Origin: Apiosordaria backusii
Taxonomy: Eukaryota > Ascomycota > Sordariomycetes > Sordariales > Lasiosphaeriaceae
NCBI GenBank assembly: GCA_030549205.1
Contig: JAUKTV010000012.1
Location: forward strand, 992,001 to 1,056,000
DNA: 64,000 bases
Reading direction: 5' to 3'
Position 1 is the stretch's first letter. Every line of letters starts with the position of its first letter. Under the pieces are notes generated by a model that worked only from the letters and a program-made list of their open reading frames with translations, did no database searches and was not told the DNA's origin. Shown here one piece after another: positions 34,322-46,339 of this stretch. The position numbers and the translations under genes are program-made.

Positions 34322-35893
34322 ATGCTCAAGAGATCAAAACGACGTCCACGTCCGATCTTGGGACCCCGTCCAGCACCGATGGGAGGCTTCCTCCCATGGG
34401 AACGCCTCCCCAAGGAGATCAGGCTCATGATCCTCGAACAATTCCTCTCCCTCTCCGAAATCGAAGGCTTCAGCGTCGCCTCCGCCGCAGCCGTCTGTCA
34501 AGAATGGCAGCCCGTCATCGAAAAGCACACTTTCCGCAGCCTCCATCTCTCATTCCAAGATCCCGCCACTAGGTACCACATCTGCCGCCTGCCCAAGCGA
34601 AGCGAATCAATCCGACACCTAAATTTCGGCATCTTCCTCCGCGAATACGGATACAAAGAGGTTGTCAATGCCTGCAAATATACTTCCCGGAACTGGACCT
34701 TGGAAAGGGCAGACGCGATACAAATAGAATTCTCCCTCCGCCACATGTTCACCATCCTGCGCAGAATCAAGCCAAACCGGCGGAAACAACTTGAGGTCGA
34801 TCTCACGGTCGAGTCGCCCAGTGATCCAATCCACCATTTTGGTTGTGATTGCGGACAGTCAATGGAACTGTACGACCTAGAGCGCAACTGGGAATGGGCA
34901 GACGACGTCCAGGCTCGGCCTACGCCTCCACCGTGGGCTGTGCGGAAGCTCTTCGACTATATATACGTACCATCAGAGCTTTGGAGCCAGCATCCGCCTT
35001 TGAAAGCGCCTGCCGTGACAAAGCTCACCCTCCGCCGGCAGACCCGTCGGCGCTGGCCGTGGGAAGGGGCCCTGGAAGAAATTATACGGCGTTTTCCCAA
35101 TTTGGAAGAGCTTCACTGGGAATACTGGCCATTCATGATAAAAATAGGGCAATCAGCGAGCAAGGGGGTTGACCTTGGCTTTTTCAGCCGAATGAAGAGG
35201 GTTACGATATTCCAAGACTTCAGGGAGGACATACACGAGGCGATTCGACTGTTCTTCCCGCATGACGATGATGATGTATTCAACAACGCCAGATCCGCGC
35301 CGCCTGGGGGCAGCATGGCATTTGCGAAGGCGAGCTACAACCTGGAGAGCTTTGCCGGGTCTTTCGTGGTGGACGCCAAAGACTTCCTTCCTACTTCGGT
35401 GTCGGTTTGGCCCAACTTGACGTCGCTTGCCTTGACCTCTGGTCTCCTGGTCCCATGTCCGGAGGATGATGATCATGATGAATACATCAAAGAAATTAAC
35501 AAAATGTTTGAGAGAGCAGCGGGAGCAGCCTTGAGAATGCCCTGTCTGCAAGTCATGGAACTGTGGAATGGGAAAAAAGGGGTAGCTGGTTGTTTCAGGT
35601 TCCGCGTGTCTACCAGAGCGGGCTACCGTCGCGTTGGGACAATTTCCTGGACGGGTACATGGGAGCTAGCTTTCGGGGAGCGGATTATCCGTTGTTGGCA
35701 AGAGGTTTCTTGGGGCCTGGACGCTTTTTTCGAGCTGGGGACGACGAAGCCGCTGAAAGAAGACTCGATCAAGTCCCATGCGGATGCGATCATACAGCTT
35801 CAGCTTGAGAATCAGGTGATTCATCCCATCTCGCTGGCAGAGATCCAGGAAGAAACCTCTTGGAACGAAGATAGTGCCTACATACGTGGGTAG
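34322..35893 (+). CDS. F-box-like protein of the large fungal DUF6546-type family
   Basis: Intronless, 523 residues. A degenerate F-box is visible near the N-terminus (LPWERLPKEIRLMILEQFL, about residues 24-42). The rest resembles the fungal F-box proteins with an extended C-terminal region, including FPNLEELHWEYWPFM, a WPNLTSLALTSGL repeat-like strand, and a Trp-rich end (TISWTGTWELAFGERIIRCW). In this family the F-box would recruit a Skp1-cullin ubiquitin ligase, but no substrate is known. These families are often expanded and variable between isolates. The DUF number is recalled from memory, so treat it as tentative; the F-box call itself is moderately sure. Confidence 0.75.
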   Translation: MLKRSKRRPRPILGPRPAPMGGFLPWERLPKEIRLMILEQFLSLSEIEGFSVASAAAVCQEWQPVIEKHTFRSLHLSFQDPATRYHICRLPKRSESIRHLNFGIFLREYGYKEVVNACKYTSRNWTLERADAIQIEFSLRHMFTILRRIKPNRRKQLEVDLTVESPSDPIHHFGCDCGQSMELYDLERNWEWADDVQARPTPPPWAVRKLFDYIYVPSELWSQHPPLKAPAVTKLTLRRQTRRRWPWEGALEEIIRRFPNLEELHWEYWPFMIKIGQSASKGVDLGFFSRMKRVTIFQDFREDIHEAIRLFFPHDDDDVFNNARSAPPGGSMAFAKASYNLESFAGSFVVDAKDFLPTSVSVWPNLTSLALTSGLLVPCPEDDDHDEYIKEINKMFERAAGAALRMPCLQVMELWNGKKGVAGCFRFRVSTRAGYRRVGTISWTGTWELAFGERIIRCWQEVSWGLDAFFELGTTKPLKEDSIKSHADAIIQLQLENQVIHPISLAEIQEETSWNEDSAYIRG

Positions 35894-36147
35894 GGGCGCT
35901 ATAAGCAAGGCATAATCTGAGGAGGGAAGAAAATGTCTGGACCAAAGATAGTTAGTATCGATAAATCACACCGAATGCAAACTAATGTAACATTACTGTT
36001 GCTACCAATCTACCATCACTCAGACCCTCCTCTTCGGCTGGCTTTCTTCGAAGCATGGTGCTTTTTGCTTTTTATCCTGGACTCAGTAGCGCTCTTTTTC
36101 CTGTCACACTGTCAGTGTACTCTAAGGGGCTGTGGCCTGGGCATTAC

Positions 36148-36709
36148 CTACAAGGCTTCGTATTTGACCGCCTTTTCTGGCCTTGTTGCATTTGGCACGG
36201 TGGCTTGGTAGAGTTTTTGGAGCTCGTCAAACAGCTTTTGTCGGTTGTCTTCCGTATTGGCAGTGCGACTTCGCTGGGTTTGAGCCTGAAAGACCAGACA
36301 GTCACTGCGCTTGGAGAAGTATTTGGAATCCCGGATGCCAGCATGGAGCAGCTTGGGGAGTCTGGACAATAGTTGTGGGACAGGCCATGTGGTTGTCGCT
36401 TTTGTTTCCGTCCTACCCAGACCAGTCAACAGGCTGAGGCTTGACACACTGATCATGATGCACAAACTTGTTTACGTGTTGGCCGCCAGGACCACTAGAA
36501 CGGGCAAACGACGTGTTGCCTTCTGGAAGACTGTCAATCTTGAATGACTGGTACCATTTCCGGGCTTCACTAAGCTCCTCTTCGTCAAAAGACGCGTCGA
36601 ATGCCTGGTGTCTAATGAATCGCGGGAATGGCACCAACATCAAGCGGCTCCCTGACCAGGAGGTGACAGAGAAGAAGCTTGATGGCTGAAGTCTACGATG
36701 CAGTGACAT
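36148..36709 (-). CDS. Mitochondrial GGQ-domain peptidyl-tRNA hydrolase (ICT1/Pth4-like)
   Basis: Small class-I release-factor-like protein that rescues stalled mitochondrial ribosomes by hydrolysing peptidyl-tRNA. Exons 36709-36468 and 36412-36148, intron 55 bases, 168 residues. The N-terminus is basic and hydroxylated (MSLHRRLQPSSFFSVTSW), fitting a mitochondrial presequence. The catalytic motif is intact: SSGPGGQHVNKTETK, interrupted in the DNA by the intron inside the AAG codon of VNK. Following residues (TRATTTWPV-like, SKYFSKRSDCLVFQAQTQRS) fit the family. The C-terminus is short of the long Arg/Lys tail seen in bacterial ArfB, so it may be closer to Pth4/Rso55-type proteins. Confidence 0.85.
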
Positions 36710-37383
36710 GATGAAGGGAGATTGACCAAAGGCTTTGGATATCTGTCAAGCTACAGGCAAACTCGAGGCTGAATGATATTATGAGCTTCGATGAATAATG
36801 AAGAGCGCAAACAATAGGAGACAATCCATTGGCTATTGTCATTCTTCAGGGCCCCACTTCCCAACTGGCGGGGAGGCGGCGCCAAGCAACCCTAACTTTC
36901 GGGTGGGGCTCTGCATCGAGAATTTTCTTCCCTCTGCGGATACTTTTCAAGGTATATCAGCCTTGCGCTTTCTTCATCGTCGGTCGTGGCTTGCGGGCTT
37001 GAGACGGACCAGTTGGCTTTTCCGCAAACCTTCATCCACCGCCACAGAAATCACAAAACCAAAGCCTTTTTTCTCTCTTCTTCTCCCTCTCGCGCGCTCT
37101 CTCTCTGTGCACTAGTCATCATCCTCCATCGCCCGCTACGTAACAGAAAGACAAGAACAGACAGGATTCCATCGCAGAACCCCAGTCCACACAACAACAA
37201 AGTCCACCCACCACCCACCACCCACGTCTTTCCTTCCAACCCTGACCACATTACCCCCGTTTATTCCTACCTCCACCTCTCCGCGCCAACCTCATTCGGC
37301 CCTCTCTCTTTTCTTTTTCTGATCTCTTTGATCCCACTCCCCCTCAGACGTCCAACCAGTCGCGATTACCTGCATCCCACTTG
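36710..37383. other. Divergent promoter region, ICT1-like / RRM protein
   Basis: 674 bases between divergent start codons. The right half (about 37070-37383) is a pyrimidine-rich leader for the RRM gene. No site is specific enough to name. Confidence 0.45.
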
Positions 37384-40187
37384 ATGTCGGAACAGTCGCC
37401 CGAAATTGTGGCCGCCGCCAGCTTGAGCCCTCTATCGCCCAAGCCCATCTCTATCCAGCTCCAGAACAACTCAGTGGTCCCCATGCTCCAAGACCAAGCG
37501 GCAACCACTGACACAACAGGTCCCAATCCAGCCGACCCTCACCAGTCGGAGCCGATGGCTGGCATCATCATGGAATCCAGTCTGAAGAATGCCGATGCGC
37601 CTGCGCCTGTCTCCGATACCATTGTAGTGGCCGGTGACTCCTCGGATTTCCACGATGAAAGCGATGACAGCATTGACTATGGCGAGGAGGACGAGACTCA
37701 AGAACAGCTTGCTGCTATCACTGATGCTGATGCCGATGCTGCTCCCGACAATGATGAGTATGCAAAAAGCTTTGATTCGCCAGTCAACCCCCAGAGCCCG
37801 AGTAGTGAGGCTGGCGCTGGCGAGCCTCAGCCTGATGTACCAGAAGAAGAGGCTGCAGCTTCCAATTCCATGAATGATCAAGTCACATCTGCATCTGCTG
37901 CCACCCAGTCTCAGAGCAATTCTCCTGCCGTTGCCCATCTTTCTGATCGTCCTCGTCCACCTCCATCGCCATCAGCGGCCCAGCCAGGCGAGCAGCCAAA
38001 TTCCAACGGCTGGCCGGCGCCCAAGCCCGTTGAGAATGAGCCACCGACCACCACCTCCGGAACCCCAAGTCCATTATCCGCATCTGCTTCTCACCCAACA
38101 AGTACTATGCTGCCGACGCCAAATCCCAACAAGCCTGCTGCAGCTGTTGACTCCGCCCCTGCCCCTGGGGCGCCACTCAGCTCAACACTGCAAGATGAAG
38201 CTGCCATCCAGAAGCTGGTTGACGACATAACTGCAAGAGCCACTGCCTCGGGCACATCAGGAGATGCCCCAACGCCCATATCCGCCCCTCTTCTCACTTC
38301 AGGCCCCCATCCCTCATCGCTGCCTCCCAAGCCTTTGATCTCTGCCCAGCCACATGCATACCAACCCCGGGGCCCTAATCCAAATCATCCATTGACCCCC
38401 ACTGAAGGAGGATTGATGCACCACCACAATAATTCCAATCATGGAGCATACAGACATTCGTACGACCCTATGGAGTCGCTGGCTCCGGCTCCCGGCTCAG
38501 CTTATGGGGGCCATCCTCCAAGCCAGTATCCTGCTCAGTTCCAGAATCCATCACAAACTAACCAATATGGCTCTATTCCACCAGGGGCTTGGGAAACCTT
38601 CCTCGCCGAAGAAAAGCGATATACCTCAGAACAGAACTGGGACAAGTTCCCAGAGGGCACTCGCGTCTTTGTTGGTAAGTCACGCGTACCTATCTGACCC
38701 GGGGTGCTCATCAGCCTGCTGACGAATGTGTGTATAGGTAACCTGTCTAGCGAGAGGGTGTCAAAGCAAGAAGTTTTTGCCGTCTTCAGCAAGTTCGGAC
38801 GGTTAGCACAGATCTCCATGAAGAGCGCCTATGGGTTCGTGCAATACCATACGGTAGCTGAAGCCCAGGCTGCGCTGGAAGCCTGTGAGAACATGGAGTT
38901 TGGTGGCCGCAAGATCCGTAAGTCTTACCCAACCAATCTAGCTATCGTCACGGATGGTCAGGACTGATCCATCACACAGACCTCGAAATATCGCGTCGTC
39001 AAAAGAAGAAAGCGGGAGATGGCAGAGGGCACTCACCAGACCGACGAGGCCCTCGTGCTATGACAAATGACAGATACGACTCAAATAGCCAGACACGCGA
39101 CGCTGGCTGGAAAAAAAATGACTACCGCCGATCCGCCTCGCCCCGTCGAGACGGCCCCCGCGGTTTCTATCCTCGAGATCGTGACACCGGTCCGATTTCA
39201 CAAGACCGTCGCCGTTCCAGATCACCCCCTCGGCGCAACCGATTCGGCAGCGAATTATATAGACGGAGGAGTCCCAGTCCACACCACCGTCGCACGCCTT
39301 CGGACGTCGACCGCCTCGACATCCCTCGCCGCTACGGCAACGATGTTCCTGATATTCAGATCCTGCTGCTCCAAGACGTGGACAGGCAATTTGTCAACTG
39401 GGTTCAGAATGCGTTGCATGCTCGGGGACTCCGGACGAACGTGATGCATCTTAACCCTCGTTTTCCCCGGGACACGATAGTGCAGCGCCAGGTCCTCGAG
39501 GGTGTCCATGCCATCATTGATCTGGACCACAACTCCGCGAGTCAAGGCAAGGTAAACCTGCAACTGTTTATCCGTAATGGCAACAATATTCGGTTTGATA
39601 ATTACTCTGCGCTAGACCCGCCCATCGCGGCCGAGCTGGTCATCAGAGAAAAGCCCAGCGCGGTTGTTCAAGCTGCTCCTCCACCTGTTGCGCCGCCTGC
39701 TGCTTACCCTCCCAGAAACTATCAACCTCCTGCTTACCAGAGTAATCCTGTTCCTCCACCACCACCAGCCGCTGCGTATCAGCACTACCCACCCCAACCA
39801 GCGCCACACCTTCCACAAGCTGCCCCTGTTGCTGTCCCTCCAGCAACAGCGATTCCGGATTTGAGCAAAATTGACAATGATACTCTGCGTACACTGCTGG
39901 CGAGCCTCCAGCCCCAAGCCCAACAACAAGCCCACCCTGTTGCTGCTCCTGCTCCTCAGATGAATATTAATGCGCTACTTGGGTCGCTTCAAAATGCTGG
40001 GGGGGTTGCTCCTCCTCCACCTCCACCTGCGCCTCACTATGGGGCACCGCCACCACAGGCGGGGTATTACAGCGGTGTTCCTCCTCCTCCTTCTTCTGGA
40101 GGGCAAGGGGGAGGAGCGGGTGTTAATAACTCGGCGCATATACAGAGCATCATGGAGAATTTGAAGAGGGCTTCGGGGAACAGGTAG
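37384..40187 (+). CDS. RRM RNA-binding protein with Nab3-like RRM and NCOA5-like C-terminal domain
   Basis: Nuclear RNA-binding protein of about 892 residues. Exons 37384-38674, 38738-38917 and 38980-40187. The N-terminal 430 residues are disordered, acidic and Pro/Ser-rich (DDSIDYGEEDETQEQ). One RRM follows (RVFVGNLSSERVSKQEVFAVF, then SAYGFVQY); its order resembles yeast Nab3, a transcription-termination factor. After it come an RS-type segment (RRSRSPPRRN, RRRSPSPHHRR) and a folded domain (PDIQILLLQDVDRQF, VHAIIDLDHN) resembling an aaRS anticodon-binding domain as in animal NCOA5. The C-terminus is rich in Pro, Ala and Gln. The RRM is sure; the choice between Nab3 orthologue and NCOA5-like protein is inference. 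Confidence 0.85.
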
Positions 40188-41336
40188 GACTGGAGTCCGG
40201 GCTTGACTTTATCAGGATAAGGGGAGGGGAAGAAAAATGAAGAAGATGAGGACGATGACTGAGATTTGGGGGTGGAGGTTGGGGGGTTGAATTGGGTGTT
40301 GGATCGAGGCGATGATGGGAGGGATTAAGGGATTAGGGGGTTAGGGGGGGAGCGAGTAGGTAACTTATAGCGAAGTAATTGCTTTAACTTGCAGTTTTTG
40401 AGTTTGCAGAGTGGTTTAACGTGGAGGGTCCGTGGTGATGTTTTTTTTTGGTTGTTTTTGTTGGCTGTGTCATGTATGTATTTATATATATTTGATGGGG
40501 AGTTGGGATCTTGGGAATGAGATGGAAAAAGATACCATGGGGGCGTTGGGGGGGGGGGGGGGGGTAACTTACTATAGGGAGGTAGAATGAAAAGTTTTTT
40601 GATGTTTTGAGGTTGATGGTTATTGATTGAGAAGGGGGTGGGGGGTGATTTGTGTGAGGTTGGAGATGTGTATGTAAGGTGACTGACAATGCAGTTATCA
40701 GATCTTATAGTATAGTCGATAGGCTGTTGCAAGGTAGCCGATAGACCTCTGAATATAGTCGATAGGCCATTAGATAGGTAGGTAGTTCAGCAGTCTAAAA
40801 AATGCAATCAGAACGCAGGTATCCAACAGCCCCTATGTGGCAGGTTTGTATTTACCTAGGGTGTCAATTGTTCAGTCCACAGCATGACCCCCTTAGTACC
40901 CCTTTTAAGTACCGAGATAAGGAAGAGACATGTGGTTTGGAAAGTTCGTTTTAACGCAAGGAGCTTCTACTACCGATGTGTAGCTATGTACCTGCAGCTC
41001 TGCGGGATGTTAGCCGGGGCGGGTAATACTCTATCGACACCACACTGCATCATGTCAAGATGAGCATTTCTAGATCCCGAGACGGGACAGAGAGGGGGAT
41101 AATCTAATGACCCCTCCTTCTTTTTGCCTCTGCATTTGACGACGTCCGCTGTGATTGATGGGGATGTCTTTTCTCCGCGATTTGTCTTGCAGGCACTTTT
41201 CACAGGCTCTCTTGTGTTCTTCCTAGGGCTTTTTTTCATGAGAGCACATTCTCATACTCTTTTCATTTTTCTCTTTTAACTTTCTCACGATCCCATCTCC
41301 TCGATCTTGATAACGGAAAGTGAAAAATAGCCCAAA
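40188..41336. other. Intergenic region with long G tract
   Basis: 3' flank of the RRM gene, G/T-rich on the plus strand up to about 40660, with a 17-base G run (40548-40564). CGATAG motifs recur near 40718-40765 (TAGTCGATAGG twice). The right end is the beta-glucosidase promoter. No gene supported. Confidence 0.5.
40548..40564 (+). repeat. 17-base G run
   Basis: An uninterrupted run of 17 G downstream of the RRM gene, the longest of many G or C runs in the window. It lies in a G/T-rich 3' flank. Confidence 0.85.
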
Positions 41337-44259
41337 ATGCGACCCATATCCCCAACTCTTGTGGGGTTATTGTTGTCCCTGACACCATCGCTATCAACAG
41401 CCAGAACCGAAACCCCCTTCCTAGGCTTCCCCTCCCCCTGGATCTCCCCCACCCCCACCCCCTCCGATTCAGATCCAGAATGGCAAGCCGCCTACGACAA
41501 GGCAGTAGAATTTGTCTCCAATCTCACCCTCACAGAAAAAGTGAACCTGACGACGGGGACGGGGTGGGAGGCGGACAGGTGTATTGGGAAGACGGGATCG
41601 GTGCCGAGGTTGGGGTTTGAGGGGTTTTGTCTTATGGATGGGCCGTTGGGGGTTCGATATGGTATGCCCTTCACCTCCTTTACCCACCTCCCCAAGACAC
41701 ACGAAAATAGGAAAGGGTAAAGAGGCTGACTGATAGTTGGTTGGGTTGGGGGGGAGCAGTGGACAAAGCCAGCGCCTTCCCAGCGGGAATGAACGCCGCT
41801 GCTACGTTTAGCAGGAAATTAATAAAAGCAAGAGGGGAGGCGATGGGGGAGGAGTTTAGAGGGAAGGGGGTTGATGTCCAGCTGGGACCGGTGGCGGGTG
41901 CGTTGGGGAGGACGCCGTTGGGGGGGAGGAATTGGGAGGGTTTTAGGTAAGGTTCTGATCAGTAAGTGTAAAGGGGAGATGCTGATAATACGGCATATTA
42001 GTCCTGATCCGTACTTGACTGGGGCGGCGATTGCTGAGACGATCAAGGGGATACAGAGTAAGGGGGTGATTGCTTGTGCGAAGCATTATATTCTGAATGA
42101 GCAGGAGCATTATCGGGGGAGTGTGGATGTGAGGGTTGATGATCGGACGATGCATGAGGTGTATTTGTGGCCGTTTGCGGATGCGGTGAGGGCGGGGGTG
42201 GGGGCGGTGATGTGCTCGTATAATAGGGTGAATGGGACTTATGCGTGTGAGAATGAGTGGGTGCAGAATTATTTGCTGAAGGGGGAGTTGGGGTTTAGGG
42301 GGTTTGGTGAGTCTTTTTCATTCTGTGAGGAGGTGGGTTGAGGGGGTGATGATGCTGATGTAGATGGGGATAGTTCTGTCGGATTGGGGAGCACAGCATA
42401 GTACCCTTGGTTCTGCCCTCGGTGGTCTTGACATGGCCATGCCTGGCGATATCATGGGCCCGGGAGCCCAACCGGCATATGGTTCTCACTGGGGAGGAGC
42501 TCTAACCCAAGCAGTTCTCAAAGGAGAGGTGCCGCAATGGCGATTAGACGATATGGTCACCCGCATCATGACAGCCTACTACCGCGTCCACACCGGGGAG
42601 TACACCTCCCGCCCGTTGCCCAACTTCTCCGCTTGGACACAAAACACCACCGGCCCGCTATACAAAGCTTCCAACTCCACCTGGACAACCATCAACGAGC
42701 ACGTAGACGTCCAGTCCGACCACGCAAAACTCATCCGCGAAATCGGGACCAAATCCACAGTCCTCCTCAAAAACAACGGAATCCTCCCCCTTAAATCCCC
42801 CAAAAGCATAGCAGTAATAGGCAACGACGCCCAAGACCCCCCCGGCGGCCCCAACGCCTGCCCCGAGCGAGCATGCATAACCGGCACGGTCGCCATGGGC
42901 TACGGTTCAGGCACAGCTGATTTTCCTTACCTCATATCCCCCGCCACGGCCCTCCTCCTTCGCTCCCAAAAGGACAACATCACCTTCTTCAACACCACCT
43001 CCAACTGGGACTTATCCACCGCCCAATCTGTCGCCGCCTCCGTAGAAATCCCTATCGTCTTCGCGACCGCCACCTCAGGGGAAAACTTCGTCTCCATTGA
43101 CGGCAACGCAGGCGACAGGAACAACCTCACATTGTGGGACAACGGCGACGCTCTCATCTCCGCCGTCGCCTCCGTCAACCCCAATACGATAGTGGTGCTG
43201 CACACCTCCGGCCCGGTGGTAATCGACTACGCCCACAATAACCCCAACATCTCCGCTATCGTCTGGGCGGGGTTTCCAGGGCAAGAATCGGGAAACTCGC
43301 TTGTTGATGTTCTGTTTGGGGATGTCTACCCCCAGGGCAGGACGCCATTCACCTGGGGCAAGTCCATCCAAGATTACGGGGTTGAGCTATTGACTGCAGC
43401 ACCAGACCCAAGAAATCCACGACAGGAGTTCCCCGAGGGGGTGTTTATTGACTACCGCTGGTTTTTAACACCCGGGAAGGGAGACCGGAACAACGTGACG
43501 TATGGATTTGGGCATGGGCTAGGGTATACGACGTTTGAGTACTCTTCCTTGATTATTTCCAAGCATGACAATTGGGGGGAATACTCCCCCACAACTGGGA
43601 CGACACCCCCAGCGCCGGTTTTGGGGTCGATACCAAACCAAGATGATGCAAAGAGTTACAGTTTTCCGGAGGGGTTCGAGAGGTGGAGGATACCGCGGTA
43701 TGTCTACCCCTGGGTCAATCTGACAATTTTCAACAGCGAGAATGGGACGGCAAAGGCACCGAGTATTGGCGATTTTCCATCAGAGGCGAGGGATGGGAGA
43801 GCTCAGGAGTTACTTCCGGCTGGGTCGAAGGAGGGAAAAGAAGGGGGGAATGAGGGGCTGTACGAGGTTTTGTATACGGTTACGGTTGATGTGAAGAACA
43901 TAGGGGAGGTGGAGGGGGTGGAGGTTGTTCAGTTGGTAGGTTTTGCCCCTTTCCCCCCCCTGACAACACAACCCCGTTTTTCCGTTGGGCTTCCATTTAT
44001 GAAACTCTTGTTGTAGTATCTCTCCCTCGGCGGCCCATCGAACCCCTCCATCGTCCTCCGCGGTTTTGAGGACGTTTCCATCTCGCCTAACGAATCGAAA
44101 ACCGTTACATTCACGTTAACAAGGCGGGACCTCAGCAACTGGAACACTGAGACTCAGAACTGGGAGATCTCTAAAGATGAAAAGGTGGTGTTTGTGGGGT
44201 CGAGCTCGGTGGACTTGAGGGTTAATGGGACGCTCCCTTCTGGGGAAACCGTTGATTGA
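41337..44259 (+). CDS. Secreted GH3 beta-glucosidase
   Basis: Glycoside hydrolase family 3 enzyme that splits cellobiose and other beta-glucosides in plant biomass breakdown. Five exons: 41337-41661, 41760-41946, 42002-42306, 42374-43935 and 44017-44259; 873 residues. A signal peptide (MRPISPTLVGLLLSLTPSLSTA) leads into the GH3 N-domain (GFCLMDGPLGVRY, FPAGMNAAATFSR, CAKHYILNEQEH). The catalytic nucleophile is the Asp of VLSDWGAQH (about residue 276), formed only if intron 3 ends at the TAG before TTCTGTCGG. The GH3 C-domain and a fibronectin-III-like domain (VEGVEVVQLYLSLGG) follow. There are many NxS/T sites. Wobble bases switch G/T, then C/A, then G/T again along the gene. Confidence 0.94.
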
Positions 44260-44536
44260 TACATGAGACGGGAGAATGACGGTGGTGATAGCACTGAAAT
44301 AGGTACCTGTATGTATCTATCGAGCTTTCCTGAAATAATGAACGACGAAAACGGCGATGAATTTCAAACCATTTTCCAAGCCAAAAAACCGAGATGCGAT
44401 TGCAATTTTTGCCTCCCTTAGTCCCCCATCATATACATGTCCCCTTAAAACCCCCATAATTCCTTCATTACACTTCTGATCCTACACATATCCCATACGA
44501 AGTTGCTGTTATTGGCTCTGCAAACCGCCATGACAT

Positions 44537-46339
44537 TTACACAGCAGAATAAACAGCCGAAATCAACCTCCCACACTCAACCCGCTGCTCAACCTCCACC
44601 TGCCTCGCCTTCCCCTCCCTCTCCAACAAATTCACCCTCGCCCTCGGCGCAATCTGCAACCTATTCCTCCCCAACTCACTATCCAACCTCTCCGCCACAA
44701 CACTATCCCCGTCCAACGCCCCAATATACACCGGCACATTCACATTATTCCTCTTCCCCGTCCCCAACTGATAGCACTCATTCCCTCCCCAAAACAGCAC
44801 ATCATTCCCAAACTGGGGATCCTCTTTACCACTGCTCCCAGTAGAAGAATCATGCACAGTATCCAGCACCGCGCAAACATGCGTGCTCCCCACCACGATC
44901 TCCTTCACACGGATAGGACTGAGCGTATTGCTTGCCTCATCGTACTCGTACAAATCCGACAGGGCCTTGACCTTTGAGGGAGCGCTAGAGACGTGCAGCC
45001 ACTTCCCCGTGCCGAGTTCACCGTGGATACCTGACCCACAAGCCCAGGTCTCTACTACGACTTTCCCGAGCTCGGAGGCGGGCATGACTTCTGAGCCGGA
45101 GGGGCTCTGCGTCTTGGTGGCGTCAACGGTGAAAAAGCTGTTGAGACCGCCGGCGGCGATGTAGGTGACTTTTGGCACGAGGTTTGTGCCAGCGTAGAGC
45201 TGGTTGACGGGCAACAGAGAGGGGGTGTCGATGTGAGTAGTTGTCAGATCGGGCTTGAAACCGAGTTGACCGACGGTGTTATCGCCAAAGGAGAAGATCC
45301 TCCCCTCATTGTCAAGAACAAGGGAGTGGTAGTCCCCCGTGGCGATCTCCTTGACTTGGAAACCACGCAGCCCGCCGACTTCGTGGGGTTGGTCGTATGG
45401 TCCTGCTGGTCTGTTGGCCCAAGTTAAGCCAGGGACACCGAGCTGGCCCCGGGATGGGAATTCCTCTGTGCTTGAGGCGGCGGAGAAGACGCGGCCATTG
45501 GAAGTAAGCATGAGACAGTGCTCAAGGCCGGACTTGATATCGACCACCTGTTCGTTCCAGCCTAGGTTGGCGGGTTTGAGGGTCCGGTAGTGTTGGGTGT
45601 GTAAGGGAGTGCCGGACCAGATGGACCATGAGGTCTGGGAGTTTGGTGTGTTTTCGGCGAAGGCTTGGTCGGCTTTGGCGACAGGGATGGAGTAGACTTG
45701 TCCGTTGGAAGAGAGGGCAATGACGCGGTCACGGGAGACGGCGACTTTGGCGAGGTCTTTGCCTCTGAGGGTGACTTCAGGAGTGGGAGCGTCCCGGTTG
45801 AAGCCTACACCCCATTGAACTAGGTCGCCCTTTTCGTTGACTGCCACACCGAAGTCCCGTTCGAGCTTCAGATCTCTAAGGATTTGACCGTCAAAGTATG
45901 GAATTCGCCGAGGCGTTTTGATGTTGGCCTCCTTGGAGTCAGGGGCAGCTACCTTGCCAACATTGGAGCCCCAGGCATACACACCAGGATGCTCATGACT
46001 GTGCTTGACTTGGACATGTTGCGGGCTGATCAGCTCGTTGGCGTCCTCCTTGGACTTTGACTTTTTGCGTGGCTTTTCAAGGAGAATCTCAGCCTTCACT
46101 GCTTGCGTGGGAATCTGATCGTGGTACTTTTGCTTCGAGAGCTGAGGGTAAGTCTTGTAAGCCCAGAAGCCACCGACACCTGCTCCAACAAGGACAGCTC
46201 CCGCCATGAGAGGGAGTATCCGTAGAGGACGGCGAGGCTGGGGTTCCCCTCCGGAACTCGCGTATCGTATCCATTGTGAAGGGGTTGCTGTCCTCGCGGT
46301 CCGCCGTAAGGCTGTGCGATACATGGCAGGCGAAGCCAT
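44537..46339 (-). CDS. Fmp25-like mitochondrial protein with RCC1 repeats
   Basis: Intronless, 600 residues. A basic, Ala/Arg-rich presequence (YRTALRRTARTATPS) precedes a single membrane segment (ILPLMAGAVLVGAGVGGFW, about residues 41-60). A beta-propeller of RCC1 repeats follows: GVYAWGSNVGKV, DLVQWGVGFN, SLVLDNEGRIFSFGDNTVGQLG, ETWACGSGIHGELGTGKW and NDVLFWGGNECYQLGTGK. Yeast Fmp25, the likely counterpart, is needed for respiratory complex III assembly; that role here is inferred. It is convergent with the beta-glucosidase and divergent from COG3. Confidence 0.87.
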   Translation of the reverse strand: MASPAMYRTALRRTARTATPSQWIRYASSGGEPQPRRPLRILPLMAGAVLVGAGVGGFWAYKTYPQLSKQKYHDQIPTQAVKAEILLEKPRKKSKSKEDANELISPQHVQVKHSHEHPGVYAWGSNVGKVAAPDSKEANIKTPRRIPYFDGQILRDLKLERDFGVAVNEKGDLVQWGVGFNRDAPTPEVTLRGKDLAKVAVSRDRVIALSSNGQVYSIPVAKADQAFAENTPNSQTSWSIWSGTPLHTQHYRTLKPANLGWNEQVVDIKSGLEHCLMLTSNGRVFSAASSTEEFPSRGQLGVPGLTWANRPAGPYDQPHEVGGLRGFQVKEIATGDYHSLVLDNEGRIFSFGDNTVGQLGFKPDLTTTHIDTPSLLPVNQLYAGTNLVPKVTYIAAGGLNSFFTVDATKTQSPSGSEVMPASELGKVVVETWACGSGIHGELGTGKWLHVSSAPSKVKALSDLYEYDEASNTLSPIRVKEIVVGSTHVCAVLDTVHDSSTGSSGKEDPQFGNDVLFWGGNECYQLGTGKRNNVNVPVYIGALDGDSVVAERLDSELGRNRLQIAPRARVNLLEREGKARQVEVEQRVECGRLISAVYSAV

